Below are positions 1 through 7,885 of a DNA stretch of 64,000 nt, piece after piece. The position numbers were made by a program, and so were the translations under genes. Under the pieces are notes generated by a model. That model was not told the DNA's origin and searched no databases. It worked only from the letters and a program-made list of their open reading frames with translations. This stretch comes from Inhella inkyongensis (GTDB lineage: Bacteria; Pseudomonadota; Gammaproteobacteria; Burkholderiales; Burkholderiaceae_C), in the NCBI RefSeq assembly GCF_005952805.1, contig NZ_CP040709.1:1922001-1986000 (forward strand). Reading direction: 5' to 3'. Positions within the stretch are counted from its first letter, which is position 1. Every line of letters begins with the position of its first letter.

Positions 1-273
1 AGGCTGGCGGCCTGAGCAAGGCTTGCAACGCCGGCCATCGCCCGAAAAGTCTTTGGCCCGAAAGGGTTTGCGAGATAGCCGGCCGTCTCGGTCGTTGGCG
101 CGCTCGGCTGTCGGACGGCGAGTCCGACCTTCGCGCGCCGCCTACGATCCGGCCGGTTCTCTCGCAAACGCGGGCAGCACGGGGTTTTGCAGACCCTCCC
201 TAGCCTTTGTGTGGCCGCTGCGTCACCCCCAATGGCCGCTCTCGCGGCCCCGCTCAATCGGTTCAGGGACGGC
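1..273. other. No gene recognised at the left edge
   Basis: I see no convincing coding region here. The reading frames that stay open have mixed, proline/arginine/serine-rich composition without any family motif and look like frames opened by high GC. The stretch includes several GCCGGC-type short palindromes. It lies just downstream of the small minus-strand ORF ending at 274, so it could be a trailer or the edge of a neighbouring intergenic region. Confidence 0.5.
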
Positions 274-429
274 TTAGGGACGGTTTTGGGGATGGTTCTG
301 CTCGGCACCCGTGGCGGCGTCACCCCACAGAGCCCGGTCGTACAAGCGACCATCAACCGGGACGTGCAGCCAAAGCCACAGGACCAACAGCACCAGCAAC
401 AGGTTCTCCAGCGTGGCGCGGCGTTTCAT
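274..429 (-). CDS. Small putative iron-regulated membrane protein (51 aa)
   Basis: A 51-codon ORF on the minus strand. It begins with MKRRATLENLLLVLLVLWLW, a positively charged start followed by one hydrophobic membrane-spanning segment (residues about 8-23), then a short polar tail rich in Asp, Gly and Asn. Its ATG lies about 30 nt downstream of the -10 element of a promoter that contains a Fur-box-like palindrome (460-488). That context is the main reason to believe in it. There is no strong Shine-Dalgarno sequence before the ATG and I do not recognise a family. It could be a small inner-membrane protein induced by iron starvation, or a decayed gene start. Seen: TM segment, promoter. Inferred: expression and iron control. 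Confidence 0.4.
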   Translation of the reverse strand: MKRRATLENLLLVLLVLWLWLHVPVDGRLYDRALWGDAATGAEQNHPQNRP

Positions 430-459
430 GGGGCAAGGGGTGGAGCTCTCATGGATTGC

Positions 460-488
460 ATCGTAATGCGAACCATTCGCATTTGCAA
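460..488 (-). promoter_or_regulatory. Promoter with embedded Fur-box-like palindrome
   Basis: On the minus strand TTGCAA (483-488) and TACGAT (460-465) are separated by exactly 17 nt, a reasonable sigma-70 promoter. The spacer region holds a perfect inverted repeat AATGCGAA-3 nt-TTCGCATT at 465-483. It is 19 bp long and matches the form of betaproteobacterial Fur boxes. Fur with Fe2+ bound here would cover the -10 and the spacer. The start codon of the 51-aa ORF follows at 429. Because the palindrome is symmetric it could also act on a plus-strand promoter, but I see no plus-strand gene next to it. Confidence 0.6.
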
Positions 489-520
489 CGTATTAATCGC
501 CGAGCGAGTGCCGGCTGCAG

Positions 521-1534
521 TCAGCGCGCCGGGCGTAGCACTTCGGGGTTGACGATGTTCTTCGGGGTGCCACGCACGAACGCGGCAACGTTTTCGAATG
601 CGGCGCTGAAATACGCCTCGTAGCTGTCCTGCTCGACATAGCCAATGTGCGGGGTGCACACCGCGTTTTCCAGGCGCAGCAAGGGGTGTCCCTGCAGGAT
701 GGGTTCGCTCTCGAACACATCCACGGCGGCCATGCCGGGTCGGCCCCGATTGAGGGCGGCCACCAAGGCGTCCGGCGCCACCAACTCGGCCCGCGAGGTG
801 TTGACGAAAAGCGCCGTGGGCTTCATGAGTGCCAGGTCTTCAGCACGGACCAGGCCTCGGGTCTGGTCACTCAGGCGCAAGTGCAGCGACAGCACATCAC
901 AGGCCGCGAAAAAGTCGGCTTGGCTCTCGGCCACGGTCAGGCCGTCGGCCAAGGCTCGCAGTCGCGTGGCTTCGCTGCCCCAAATCAGCACCTGCATGCC
1001 AAAGGCGCGACCGTAGCCCGCCACCAGTTGGCCGATGCGGCCATAGCCCCAGATGCCCAAGGTCTTGCCGCGCAGCAGCATCCCGAGCCCGAAATTGGGC
1101 GGCATGGATGCGGCCTTGAGCCCACTCTGCTGCCAGGCACCATGTTTAAGGTTGCCGATGTACTGCGGCAGCCGACGCATGGCGGCCAGGATCAAGGCCC
1201 AGGTCAGTTCGGCCGGTGCGTAGGGCGAACCACCCCCTTCCGCGACGGCGATGCCCAAACGCGTGCAGGCTTCGACGTCAATATGGCTGCCCAGCCGCCC
1301 GGTCTGGCTGATGAGCTTGAGCTTGGGCAGCTTTTCCAGCAGTTGGCGCGGAAAGGCAGTGCGCTCTCGGATCAACACCAGCACCTCGGCGTCGCGCAGG
1401 CGTACCGAGAGCTGGCCGATGCCCTTGACCGTGTTGGTGAACACCTTGGCCTGCACCCCTTCCAACTCGAGCAGGCTGGCGCAGCGCAGCTTGCGCACCG
1501 CGTCTTGGTAGTCGTCCAGGATGATCACGTTCAT
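521..1534 (-). CDS. D-2-hydroxyacid dehydrogenase family protein
   Basis: A 337-aa NAD(P)-dependent oxidoreductase of the D-isomer-specific 2-hydroxyacid dehydrogenase family (phosphoglycerate dehydrogenase/hydroxypyruvate reductase-like), cytosolic. The NAD-binding loop reads GIWGYGRIGQLVAGYG near the middle. The catalytic Arg is in LFVNTSRAELV, the catalytic Glu in the following FESEP region and the catalytic His in CTPHIGYVEQD near the C-terminus. Start chosen at ATG 1534 (MNVIILDDYQDA), because the first beta-strand of the substrate domain begins there. The 32 codons further upstream overlap the divergent neighbour's promoter region and look non-coding. Substrate cannot be told from sequence. 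It is divergent from the next gene across 76 bp. Confidence 0.88.
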   Translation of the reverse strand: MNVIILDDYQDAVRKLRCASLLELEGVQAKVFTNTVKGIGQLSVRLRDAEVLVLIRERTAFPRQLLEKLPKLKLISQTGRLGSHIDVEACTRLGIAVAEGGGSPYAPAELTWALILAAMRRLPQYIGNLKHGAWQQSGLKAASMPPNFGLGMLLRGKTLGIWGYGRIGQLVAGYGRAFGMQVLIWGSEATRLRALADGLTVAESQADFFAACDVLSLHLRLSDQTRGLVRAEDLALMKPTALFVNTSRAELVAPDALVAALNRGRPGMAAVDVFESEPILQGHPLLRLENAVCTPHIGYVEQDSYEAYFSAAFENVAAFVRGTPKNIVNPEVLRPAR

Positions 1535-1610
1535 GGCGGGGCGGGATTGTGGACTCGTGGCTGGGGTCAACACCCCAGGGCCTGCCCCAGGGTCGCCCCA
1601 CAATCTGCTC

Positions 1611-2102
1611 ATGAGCGCGCTGATCTTCACTTACGGCACCCTAAAGGCCGGCTTTCGCAACCAGCACTGGAATGAGGGCGAGCGAGTCCCCGGGGTGTTT
1701 GAGACCTTGGTTCCACTGCCCCTCTATGTGATCGGCCCTCGGCATCTGCCTTGGCTGCTGGAGCTGCCGGGCCAGGGCCTGCGGGTGCAGGGTGAGCTTT
1801 ACCGTGTCGACGCCGCAGGCTTGGCGCGCATGGATGAGCTGGAGCAGGTGGACGAGCCGCTGTGGTACCGGCGGGCGCCGCTGCAGGTGCGGGGAAGCGA
1901 TGGTCGGGTCTGGGACTGCGAGGTGTACTTCGGCTGCGCCACACGCTGGGCGCAGGAGCAGGTGCACCTGGGGCCGCTGGCTGCTTATACGCAGGAACAT
2001 GCGGCGCAACGCGAGCGCGCACTGGCCCTAGGCCCGACAGACTCCCAGAAGCCCAGGCCGCCGCGCAGAATGCACGCTGAAGACGGAAACAGCCGGGACT
2101 AG
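1611..2102 (+). CDS. Gamma-glutamylcyclotransferase-like protein (AIG2/GGCT fold)
   Basis: A 163-aa cytosolic protein of the GGCT-like/AIG2 family. These proteins cyclise gamma-glutamyl peptides or amines to 5-oxoproline. The N-terminal signature FTYGTLKAGFRN matches the family's YGTL substrate-binding loop. The segment GELYRVDAAGLARMDELE carries the acidic residue region that supplies the catalytic Glu in characterised members. Start set at ATG 1611, where the YGTL strand begins eight residues in; the upstream frame runs into the divergent gene's start. The last ~25 residues are polar and proline-rich and probably disordered. Substrate specificity is unknown. Confidence 0.8.
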   Translation: MSALIFTYGTLKAGFRNQHWNEGERVPGVFETLVPLPLYVIGPRHLPWLLELPGQGLRVQGELYRVDAAGLARMDELEQVDEPLWYRRAPLQVRGSDGRVWDCEVYFGCATRWAQEQVHLGPLAAYTQEHAAQRERALALGPTDSQKPRPPRRMHAEDGNSRD

Positions 2103-2178
2103 ACCCTCCATCTTTGCGGTGGGTGGCCGAAGAGCCCCCCTAACATCCCGAGCACCGGGACTCTGCCCAGGACGCGCC

Positions 2179-4083
2179 GTGCCCTCTGTGATTCCACTTG
2201 CCAAAGTTGCAACGCCTGCAACTGCCCCCGCCATCGCTGAGCCCCAGGCCAGCCTGACGGCGGCTGGCTCCGGCTTGATGAATTTGGGCGAATTGATGCA
2301 GCGGGCGCAGGCCTGGCAGGCGCAAGGGCAATTGGAGGCCGCGGCAGCCCTGTACCAGGCCTGGCTGGGCTTTGCCGGCCATGCCCCGCTGCACCGGGCG
2401 GTGGCTGGATTCAACTGGGGCACCGTGCTGGGTGCCCTGCGTCGCCCCGAGCAGGCGCTGCAAGCTTACGAACAGGCCCTTGCACTCAAGCCCGATTTCG
2501 CTCAGGCCCTGCTGAACCAGGCGCACCAGTACGAGCATCTGGGCCGCAGCGACGAAGCCCTGGCCACCTGGGCGCGGGTGTATGACGGGATCGAGCACCT
2601 GGACAGCATCGGTGGCGAGGCCCTGGACCTGCAGCTGCACGCCTTGAACAACAGCGCGCGGCTGCTGGAGCAGCTGCGCCGTTATGACGAATCTGAGACC
2701 TTGATGGCGCGCAGCCTCATGCTCAAGGCCACTCAGGGCGATGTGATTCAGCACTATGTGCACATTCGCCAGAAGCAGTGCGAGTGGCCGGTTTACAAGC
2801 CGGTGGGGGCGGTCACCGAGAACCAGCTGCTGACCTATACCTCCTTGCTGGCGATGCTCAGCGCCAGCGATGACCCCGCACTGCAATTGCTGACCTCCCA
2901 GCGCTTTGTTTTTGAGAAGGTCAGCAAGTACGAGGGCAAGCCTTATCACCGCCAGCACGGCCCGGCCCAGCGCGAGGGGCGCTTTCGCATCGGCTACCTG
3001 AGCGGCGACCTGTGCATGCACGCCGTGGGTTTGCTGACGGCCGAGCTCTACGGCCTGCACGACCGCCAGCGCTTCGAAGTCATCGCCTATGAGTGGAGTC
3101 GCGAAGACGGCACGCCGCTGCGCGAGCGCATCAAGGCCGGCTTTGACCGGCGGGTGGCCCTTCAGGGGCTGGACGACGAGGCCGCCGCTCGGCGCATCGC
3201 GCAAGATGGCGTGGATGTGTTGGTGGATTTGCAGGGCCTGACCAGTGGCGCCCGCCCCGGCATCCTGGTGCATCGTCCGGCGCCGATTCAGGTCGGGTAT
3301 CTGGGCCTGCCCGCCACCTCGGCCCTGCCGGGGGTGGACTGGATCCTGGCTGACCGCTATGTGATGCAGCCGGATTACCTCAAATACTGCAGCGAAAAAC
3401 CCATCTACCTCTCCACCTGTTACCAGGTGAGCGACCGCCAGCGTGAGATGGGCGCGCCGCCCACGCGCGCCCAGTACCAGCTGCCCGAGGGCGCCTTTGT
3501 TTTTGCCAGCTTCAACAACAACCACAAGGTCAGCGAGGCGATGTTCGGGGCCTGGCTGCGCATCCTGCAGCGGGTGCCGAACTCCGTGCTGTGGCTGCTG
3601 GCGGACAACCGCTGGAGCGAGGCCAATCTGAAGGCCGCTGCCGCCGCGGCGGGTATCGAGGCGCAGCGATTGATCTTTGCGCCTCGCGTGGCCCCGCCGG
3701 ACTATCTGGCGCGCTTTGCGCTCGCCGATCTGGTGCTGGACACCTTTCCCTATAACGCCGGCACCACGGCCAGTGACTGCCTGTGGGCCGGCGCGCCCAT
3801 CTTGACGCTGTCCGGTCGCTCCTACATCAGCCGGATGTGCGGCAGCCTGCTCACGGCGGTTGGCCTGCCCGATCTGATCACCGAAAACTTGGCCGATTAC
3901 GAGCGCTTGGCGGTGCAGATCGGCCGCAACCCGGCGCGCGCGGCCAGCTACAAGCGCTACCTGCGAGAGCAGGGTCGAAGCAGCGCGCTGTTTGACATTC
4001 CGGCCATCGTGAGAGATATAGAGCGTCAGTTCGCGCATCTGGCCACCCAGGCGCGCGCCGGTCTGCCCCTGCAAGCACTCTGA
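2179..4083 (+). CDS. TPR/SPINDLY-type O-GlcNAc transferase-like glycosyltransferase (GT41)
   Basis: A 634-aa protein with N-terminal TPR-like helices (including GTVLGALRRPEQALQAYEQA and the following repeat) and a C-terminal GT41 catalytic region. The GT41 half starts at FRIGYLSGDLCMHAVG, contains DVLVDLQGLTSGARPGI and ends with the diagnostic DTFPYNAGTTASDCLWAG and RSYISRMCGSLL blocks. GT41 enzymes transfer a sugar from a UDP-sugar to proteins in the cytosol; HMW1C, which glycosylates an exported adhesin, belongs to the same family. It sits 12 bp upstream of an exporter operon for a large RTX protein, so the exported protein is a plausible acceptor (inference). Start taken at GTG 2179, which has AGGA six bases upstream; GTG 2119 and ATG 2278 are also in frame. 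Confidence 0.88.
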   Translation: MPSVIPLAKVATPATAPAIAEPQASLTAAGSGLMNLGELMQRAQAWQAQGQLEAAAALYQAWLGFAGHAPLHRAVAGFNWGTVLGALRRPEQALQAYEQALALKPDFAQALLNQAHQYEHLGRSDEALATWARVYDGIEHLDSIGGEALDLQLHALNNSARLLEQLRRYDESETLMARSLMLKATQGDVIQHYVHIRQKQCEWPVYKPVGAVTENQLLTYTSLLAMLSASDDPALQLLTSQRFVFEKVSKYEGKPYHRQHGPAQREGRFRIGYLSGDLCMHAVGLLTAELYGLHDRQRFEVIAYEWSREDGTPLRERIKAGFDRRVALQGLDDEAAARRIAQDGVDVLVDLQGLTSGARPGILVHRPAPIQVGYLGLPATSALPGVDWILADRYVMQPDYLKYCSEKPIYLSTCYQVSDRQREMGAPPTRAQYQLPEGAFVFASFNNNHKVSEAMFGAWLRILQRVPNSVLWLLADNRWSEANLKAAAAAAGIEAQRLIFAPRVAPPDYLARFALADLVLDTFPYNAGTTASDCLWAGAPILTLSGRSYISRMCGSLLTAVGLPDLITENLADYERLAVQIGRNPARAASYKRYLREQGRSSALFDIPAIVRDIERQFAHLATQARAGLPLQAL

Positions 4084-4095
4084 TCCCGCCCTTTT

Positions 4096-6444
4096 ATGGC
4101 CAAGTCCCCGGACCCCTTCTTTGACGAGCCGCGCGGCGCCAGCCCGCGCCGCTCGCCTTTGCAGGTGGCCCCGGCCTTCACCCCGCCGCCGGTTGACGAG
4201 CCGGCCGCACCGCCGGCAGGCGCCAGCGCCCCGGTGGGCGACGCGCTGCTGCAGTGCCTGAGCTGGCTCACTGGCCACCACGGCAAGCCACGCTCGCCCG
4301 AGAGCCTGCGAGCCGAGGAGCATGTGGAAGGGCGCATCAGCCCCGATCAGGCCCTGCGCGTGATGCGCCAGGCCGGCTACAACGCCGCGCTGCTGCCCAA
4401 GCGCATTGCCGACATCAACCCGTTGTTGCTGCCCGCCGTTCTGCTGCTGAAGGACGCCGACGCCTGCGTGCTGGTGCGACGCATGGATGAGGAGGGCGGC
4501 GGCCGCTTCGAGGTGGTGTTCCCCGATGGCGATGGCCAGCCGGTTGCTGCCGGTGTGGAGGAACTGAACGAGGCCTTCAGCGGTTTTGTGTTGGTGCTCA
4601 CCCCTCGGCTGGACGCTGCCAGCGAGGCGCGTGCCGACTCCTTGCTGGCCGGTGCCGACGAGCATTGGCTCTGGGGCACCCTCAAGCGCTTCACGCCTTA
4701 CTACCGCTCGGCCATGCTGGCGGCGCTGCTCTCCAACGTGCTGCTCTTGGTCATCGGCCTGGTGACCTCGGTGATTTTTGACAAGGTGCTGCCGCACCAG
4801 GCCACCACCACGTTGTGGACCCTGGCTGTGGGTGCCTTCATCGCGCTGGCGTTTGACCTGTTCGCACGCCAGTTGCGCAGCCATCTCATCGACCTTGCCG
4901 GACGCAAGGCCGATCTGATCATCGGCTCCAAGCTGTTCCGCCAGACCCTGGGCGTGCGCATGGAGCACAAGCCCGAGTCCGCTGGGGCCTATGGCTACCA
5001 CTTGGGCCAGATCGAGACGGTGCGCGACTTCTTTGCCTCGGCCAGCCTGGCGGTGCTCACCGATCTGCCCTTTGTGCTGCTCTTCATCGGCATGACCTTC
5101 CTGATCGCCGGGCCCTTGGGTTGGGTGCTGGCTTTTGCCGTGCCTTTGCTGATGGGGCTGACCTTCCTGATCCAGCGCCATTTGCGCCGCACTCAGGCCG
5201 CCTTGCAGCAGGAAACCGCCGATCTGCAGGGCACCTTGGTGGAAGCCGTGGAAGGCCTGGAGGATTTGAAGACCTCGGGTGCACAGGGCCGCTTCATCCG
5301 CCGCTACGAGACCAGCACGGCAGTGGCGGCCGAGGCGGGCCTGCGTTCGCGCACGCTGATGTCCTGGTCCAACAACCTCACCATGACAGCCCAGCAGCTC
5401 ATCACGCTGATCATGCTGGTCTGGGGGGTCTATCTGATCAAGGATGGTGAGGTGACGGCTGGCGCGTTGGTGGGGGCGGTGATGTTTGCCAGCCGGGCGC
5501 TGGCTCCGCTCTCCAGCTTGGTGGCATTGACCACGCGTTACCAAGGTGCGCGTGCCTGCATGCAGGCCATCGACAAGATGATGGCCAAGCCCCAGGAGCG
5601 CGAGGCGGCGCGGGCCTATGTGAGTATCAAGAACGCGCAGGGTCGGCTCGCGCTCAATGATGTGGGCTTTGCCTACCCGTTGCCGGCCGGCGTGGAGGGC
5701 AATGCCCCCAAGGTGCTCAAGGCGGTCGGCCTGAGGTTCGAGCCGGGTGAGCGTGTGGCCGTGCTGGGGCGCATCGGCTCGGGCAAGAGCACCATCCTGC
5801 GGCTGCTGGCCGGGCTCTATCAGCCCAGTGAAGGGGCGGTGGAGTTCGATGGCATCGATCTGCGCCAGATCGACCCGGCCGAGTTCCGTGCCCGCATGGG
5901 TTTTGTGGGCCAGGAGCCGCGGCTCTTCAACGGCAGCTTGCGTGACAACGTCAGCATGGGCCGTGGAGACATCGACGCCAGTCGATTGGTCGAGGTGGCG
6001 CGCTTGACTGGCCTGGATCGCGTGATCGCCGGCCACCCGCAGGGCTGGGACTTGGGTGTGGGCGAAATGGGGGGGCTGCTCTCGGGCGGTCAGCGCCAGC
6101 TGGTGGCCCTGGCCCGCGCCTTGGTGCACCGGCCGCAGATTTTGTTGATGGACGAGCCCACCAGCAGCATGGACGCGCAGAGTGAAATCCAGTTCCTGCG
6201 CCAGCTCAAGGAAGCCATGAGCCACAACCAGGGCACCTTGGTGGTGGTGACACACCGCCCGGCGGTGCTGGAGCTGGTGCAGCGCATCGTGGTGGTGGAC
6301 GGCGGCCGGGTGGTGATGGATGGGCCGCGTGACGCTGTGCTGGCCGCACTCTCGGGCGCACGTCCGGCGGACTCGCAGGCCGAGCCGCCCAAGGTTCGCA
6401 TCCACCCGACCGCGCAGCCCGTCGCGCGCTCTTCCACGCTATGA
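4096..6444 (+). CDS. Type I secretion ABC transporter, LapB/LssB-like
   Basis: A 782-aa fused permease/ATPase of the type I secretion family. A proline-rich head (residues 1-50) is followed by a C39-like domain (about 50-175) without a recognisable catalytic Cys. Next come a six-helix membrane domain (about 200-450) and an ATPase domain with Walker A GRIGSGKST (about 557), signature LSGGQRQ (about 662) and Walker B ILLMDEPTSSMD (about 682). Such transporters move unfolded RTX proteins with a C-terminal signal across both membranes, together with a HlyD-type adaptor and a TolC-type channel. Its stop overlaps the adaptor gene by ATGA, so the two are translationally coupled. The LapB/LssB assignment rests on overall layout and the pairing with a short (400-aa) adaptor. 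Confidence 0.92.
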   Translation: MAKSPDPFFDEPRGASPRRSPLQVAPAFTPPPVDEPAAPPAGASAPVGDALLQCLSWLTGHHGKPRSPESLRAEEHVEGRISPDQALRVMRQAGYNAALLPKRIADINPLLLPAVLLLKDADACVLVRRMDEEGGGRFEVVFPDGDGQPVAAGVEELNEAFSGFVLVLTPRLDAASEARADSLLAGADEHWLWGTLKRFTPYYRSAMLAALLSNVLLLVIGLVTSVIFDKVLPHQATTTLWTLAVGAFIALAFDLFARQLRSHLIDLAGRKADLIIGSKLFRQTLGVRMEHKPESAGAYGYHLGQIETVRDFFASASLAVLTDLPFVLLFIGMTFLIAGPLGWVLAFAVPLLMGLTFLIQRHLRRTQAALQQETADLQGTLVEAVEGLEDLKTSGAQGRFIRRYETSTAVAAEAGLRSRTLMSWSNNLTMTAQQLITLIMLVWGVYLIKDGEVTAGALVGAVMFASRALAPLSSLVALTTRYQGARACMQAIDKMMAKPQEREAARAYVSIKNAQGRLALNDVGFAYPLPAGVEGNAPKVLKAVGLRFEPGERVAVLGRIGSGKSTILRLLAGLYQPSEGAVEFDGIDLRQIDPAEFRARMGFVGQEPRLFNGSLRDNVSMGRGDIDASRLVEVARLTGLDRVIAGHPQGWDLGVGEMGGLLSGGQRQLVALARALVHRPQILLMDEPTSSMDAQSEIQFLRQLKEAMSHNQGTLVVVTHRPAVLELVQRIVVVDGGRVVMDGPRDAVLAALSGARPADSQAEPPKVRIHPTAQPVARSSTL

Positions 6445-7643
6445 GTTCATTGGGACAGGGTGAGGCCCAGTTCCTGAGCCCCTTGGCGGCGGCCCAAGTG
6501 GACGAGGCACTGCCGCGCGCGACCTGGGTGCTCTATCTGCTGCTGGCCCTGGTGGTGTGCTTCATTGCCTGGGCGGCGGTTGCCGAGGTGGACGAGGTGG
6601 CGCGCGCCGATGGGCGCCTGGTGCCGGATGGCCGCGAGCAGGTCATTGCCTCGCTGGAGCCGGGCATCCTGGGCGAACTGCTGGTGCGCGAGGGCGAGTT
6701 GGTGGAGGAGGGGCAGGAGTTGGTGCGCCTGGACCCAACCCGGGTGGAGGCGGCCCAGAACGAAGGCCAGATCCGCCGCTTGGCCTTGCTGGCCACGGCC
6801 ACGCGGCTGCGCGCCGAGGCCAATGGCAGTGAGCTGGTCTTCCCGCCCGAGCTGCAAACGGCCAAGACCTTGGTGGCGAGCGAGCATGAAGCCTATGCCT
6901 CGCGCCGGCGCCTGCTGGACGAGACCCTGGCCGGGATCTCCAACAGCGTTGGACTGGTGCAGCGCGAGCTCACCATGGCGCGCCAGATGGCGGCCCAAGG
7001 CCTGATGAGCAATGTGGAGGTGATGCGCCTGAGCCGCCAGGTCAGCGAGTTGCAGCAGCAGCGCCAGGAGCGGCTGAACCGTTTCCGCCAGGACGCCAGC
7101 GGCGAGCTCGTGAAGGTGCAGAACGACCTGGCCATGCTGGACGAGCAACTGGTGGTGCGACAGGACCAACTCAAGCGCACCGTGCTCACCAGCCCGGTGG
7201 ACGGGGTGGTCAAGGCCATCAAGATCAGCACCGTGGGCGGCGTGGTCAGCAGTGGCGCACCCATCATGGAGATTGCGCCCATGGGCGGGCGCGTGATCGT
7301 CGAGGCGCGCATCAAACCGCGCGATATCGGCTTTGTGTCAATCGGCCAGAAGGCCGAGGTCAAGCTCTCGGGCTATGACTTCAATGTATTTGGTGGCCTC
7401 AAGGGCAGGGTGGACTACATCAGCCCGGATGCCGTGGGTGAGCCCGAGAAGGGCGCCGACAACATGTACTACAAGGTCCTGGTGGTGAGCGAGCGCAACA
7501 CGCTCAAGAAGAGCCAGGGCAAGACCCTGCCGCTCATCCCCGGCATGGCGGCCCAGGTCGACATCCGCACCGGCGAACGCTCGGTGCTGAGCTATCTGGT
7601 GCGGCCCATGCTGAAGAGCCGGGAGGCGTTGCGCGAGCGCTGA
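6441..7643 (+). CDS. HlyD family type I secretion adaptor (first copy)
   Basis: A 400-aa membrane fusion protein. One N-terminal TM helix (VLYLLLALVVCFIAWAAVAE) is followed by the lipoyl half-motif DGRLVPDGREQVIASLEPG. A coiled-coil hairpin (about residues 100-230) comes next, then the second lipoyl half and a beta-barrel region containing RVIVEARIKPRDIGFVSIGQ, typical of HlyD/LapC/PrtE proteins. It would bridge the upstream ABC transporter (overlap ATGA at 6441-6444) to a TolC-like channel in the periplasm. At 400 aa it is clearly shorter than the second adaptor at 10704, which suggests a separate LapBC-type pair. Confidence 0.93.
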   Translation: MSSLGQGEAQFLSPLAAAQVDEALPRATWVLYLLLALVVCFIAWAAVAEVDEVARADGRLVPDGREQVIASLEPGILGELLVREGELVEEGQELVRLDPTRVEAAQNEGQIRRLALLATATRLRAEANGSELVFPPELQTAKTLVASEHEAYASRRRLLDETLAGISNSVGLVQRELTMARQMAAQGLMSNVEVMRLSRQVSELQQQRQERLNRFRQDASGELVKVQNDLAMLDEQLVVRQDQLKRTVLTSPVDGVVKAIKISTVGGVVSSGAPIMEIAPMGGRVIVEARIKPRDIGFVSIGQKAEVKLSGYDFNVFGGLKGRVDYISPDAVGEPEKGADNMYYKVLVVSERNTLKKSQGKTLPLIPGMAAQVDIRTGERSVLSYLVRPMLKSREALRER

Positions 7644-7681
7644 TCGGTGGTCGCTCCGGCGCTGGGGCGTCTTTATCGATG

Positions 7682-7742
7682 CTTTAGCTGGCCTTTAGCC
7701 GCCCTTTGGCCGCTCTTTAGCCGCTCTTTAGCCGCCATTTGG
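7682..7742 (+). repeat. 11-bp tandem repeat, about 5.5 copies
   Basis: The hexamer CTTTAG (once CTTTGG, last copy ATTTGG) recurs at 7682, 7693, 7704, 7715, 7726 and 7737, an exact 11-bp period with consensus CTTTAGCCGCN. It lies 40 bp after the stop of the first HlyD gene and about 145 bp before the next ABC gene. No reading frame is evident through it. Period close to one DNA turn; function unknown (protein-binding array, slippage-prone promoter element or neutral microsatellite). Confidence 0.9.
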
Positions 7743-7885
7743 CTTACGTTGTCTTTCTGTCCGTCTCCCCACAAAGGGGGATGGGCAAGCGCAGCACACC
7801 CAGGCAGAGTCCGCGCCTTTCTCGCCCAGCCCAAAAGAAGAGACGGTCACGCGCCTGCGTATCGAGACCGCTTCGTGCTACCGAC

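Noticed and set aside
23..623. Plus-strand ORFs in the first 600 bp
   Set aside because: Three overlapping frames are open in Arg/Pro/Ser-rich sequence with no family motif, and they cross the minus-strand promoter and the end of the dehydrogenase gene.
2140..6405. A 1421-codon open frame on the minus strand
   Set aside because: It lies entirely antisense to the GT41 and ABC transporter genes, is His/Gln/Gly/Arg-rich without motifs and is the expected shadow of GC-rich third codon positions.
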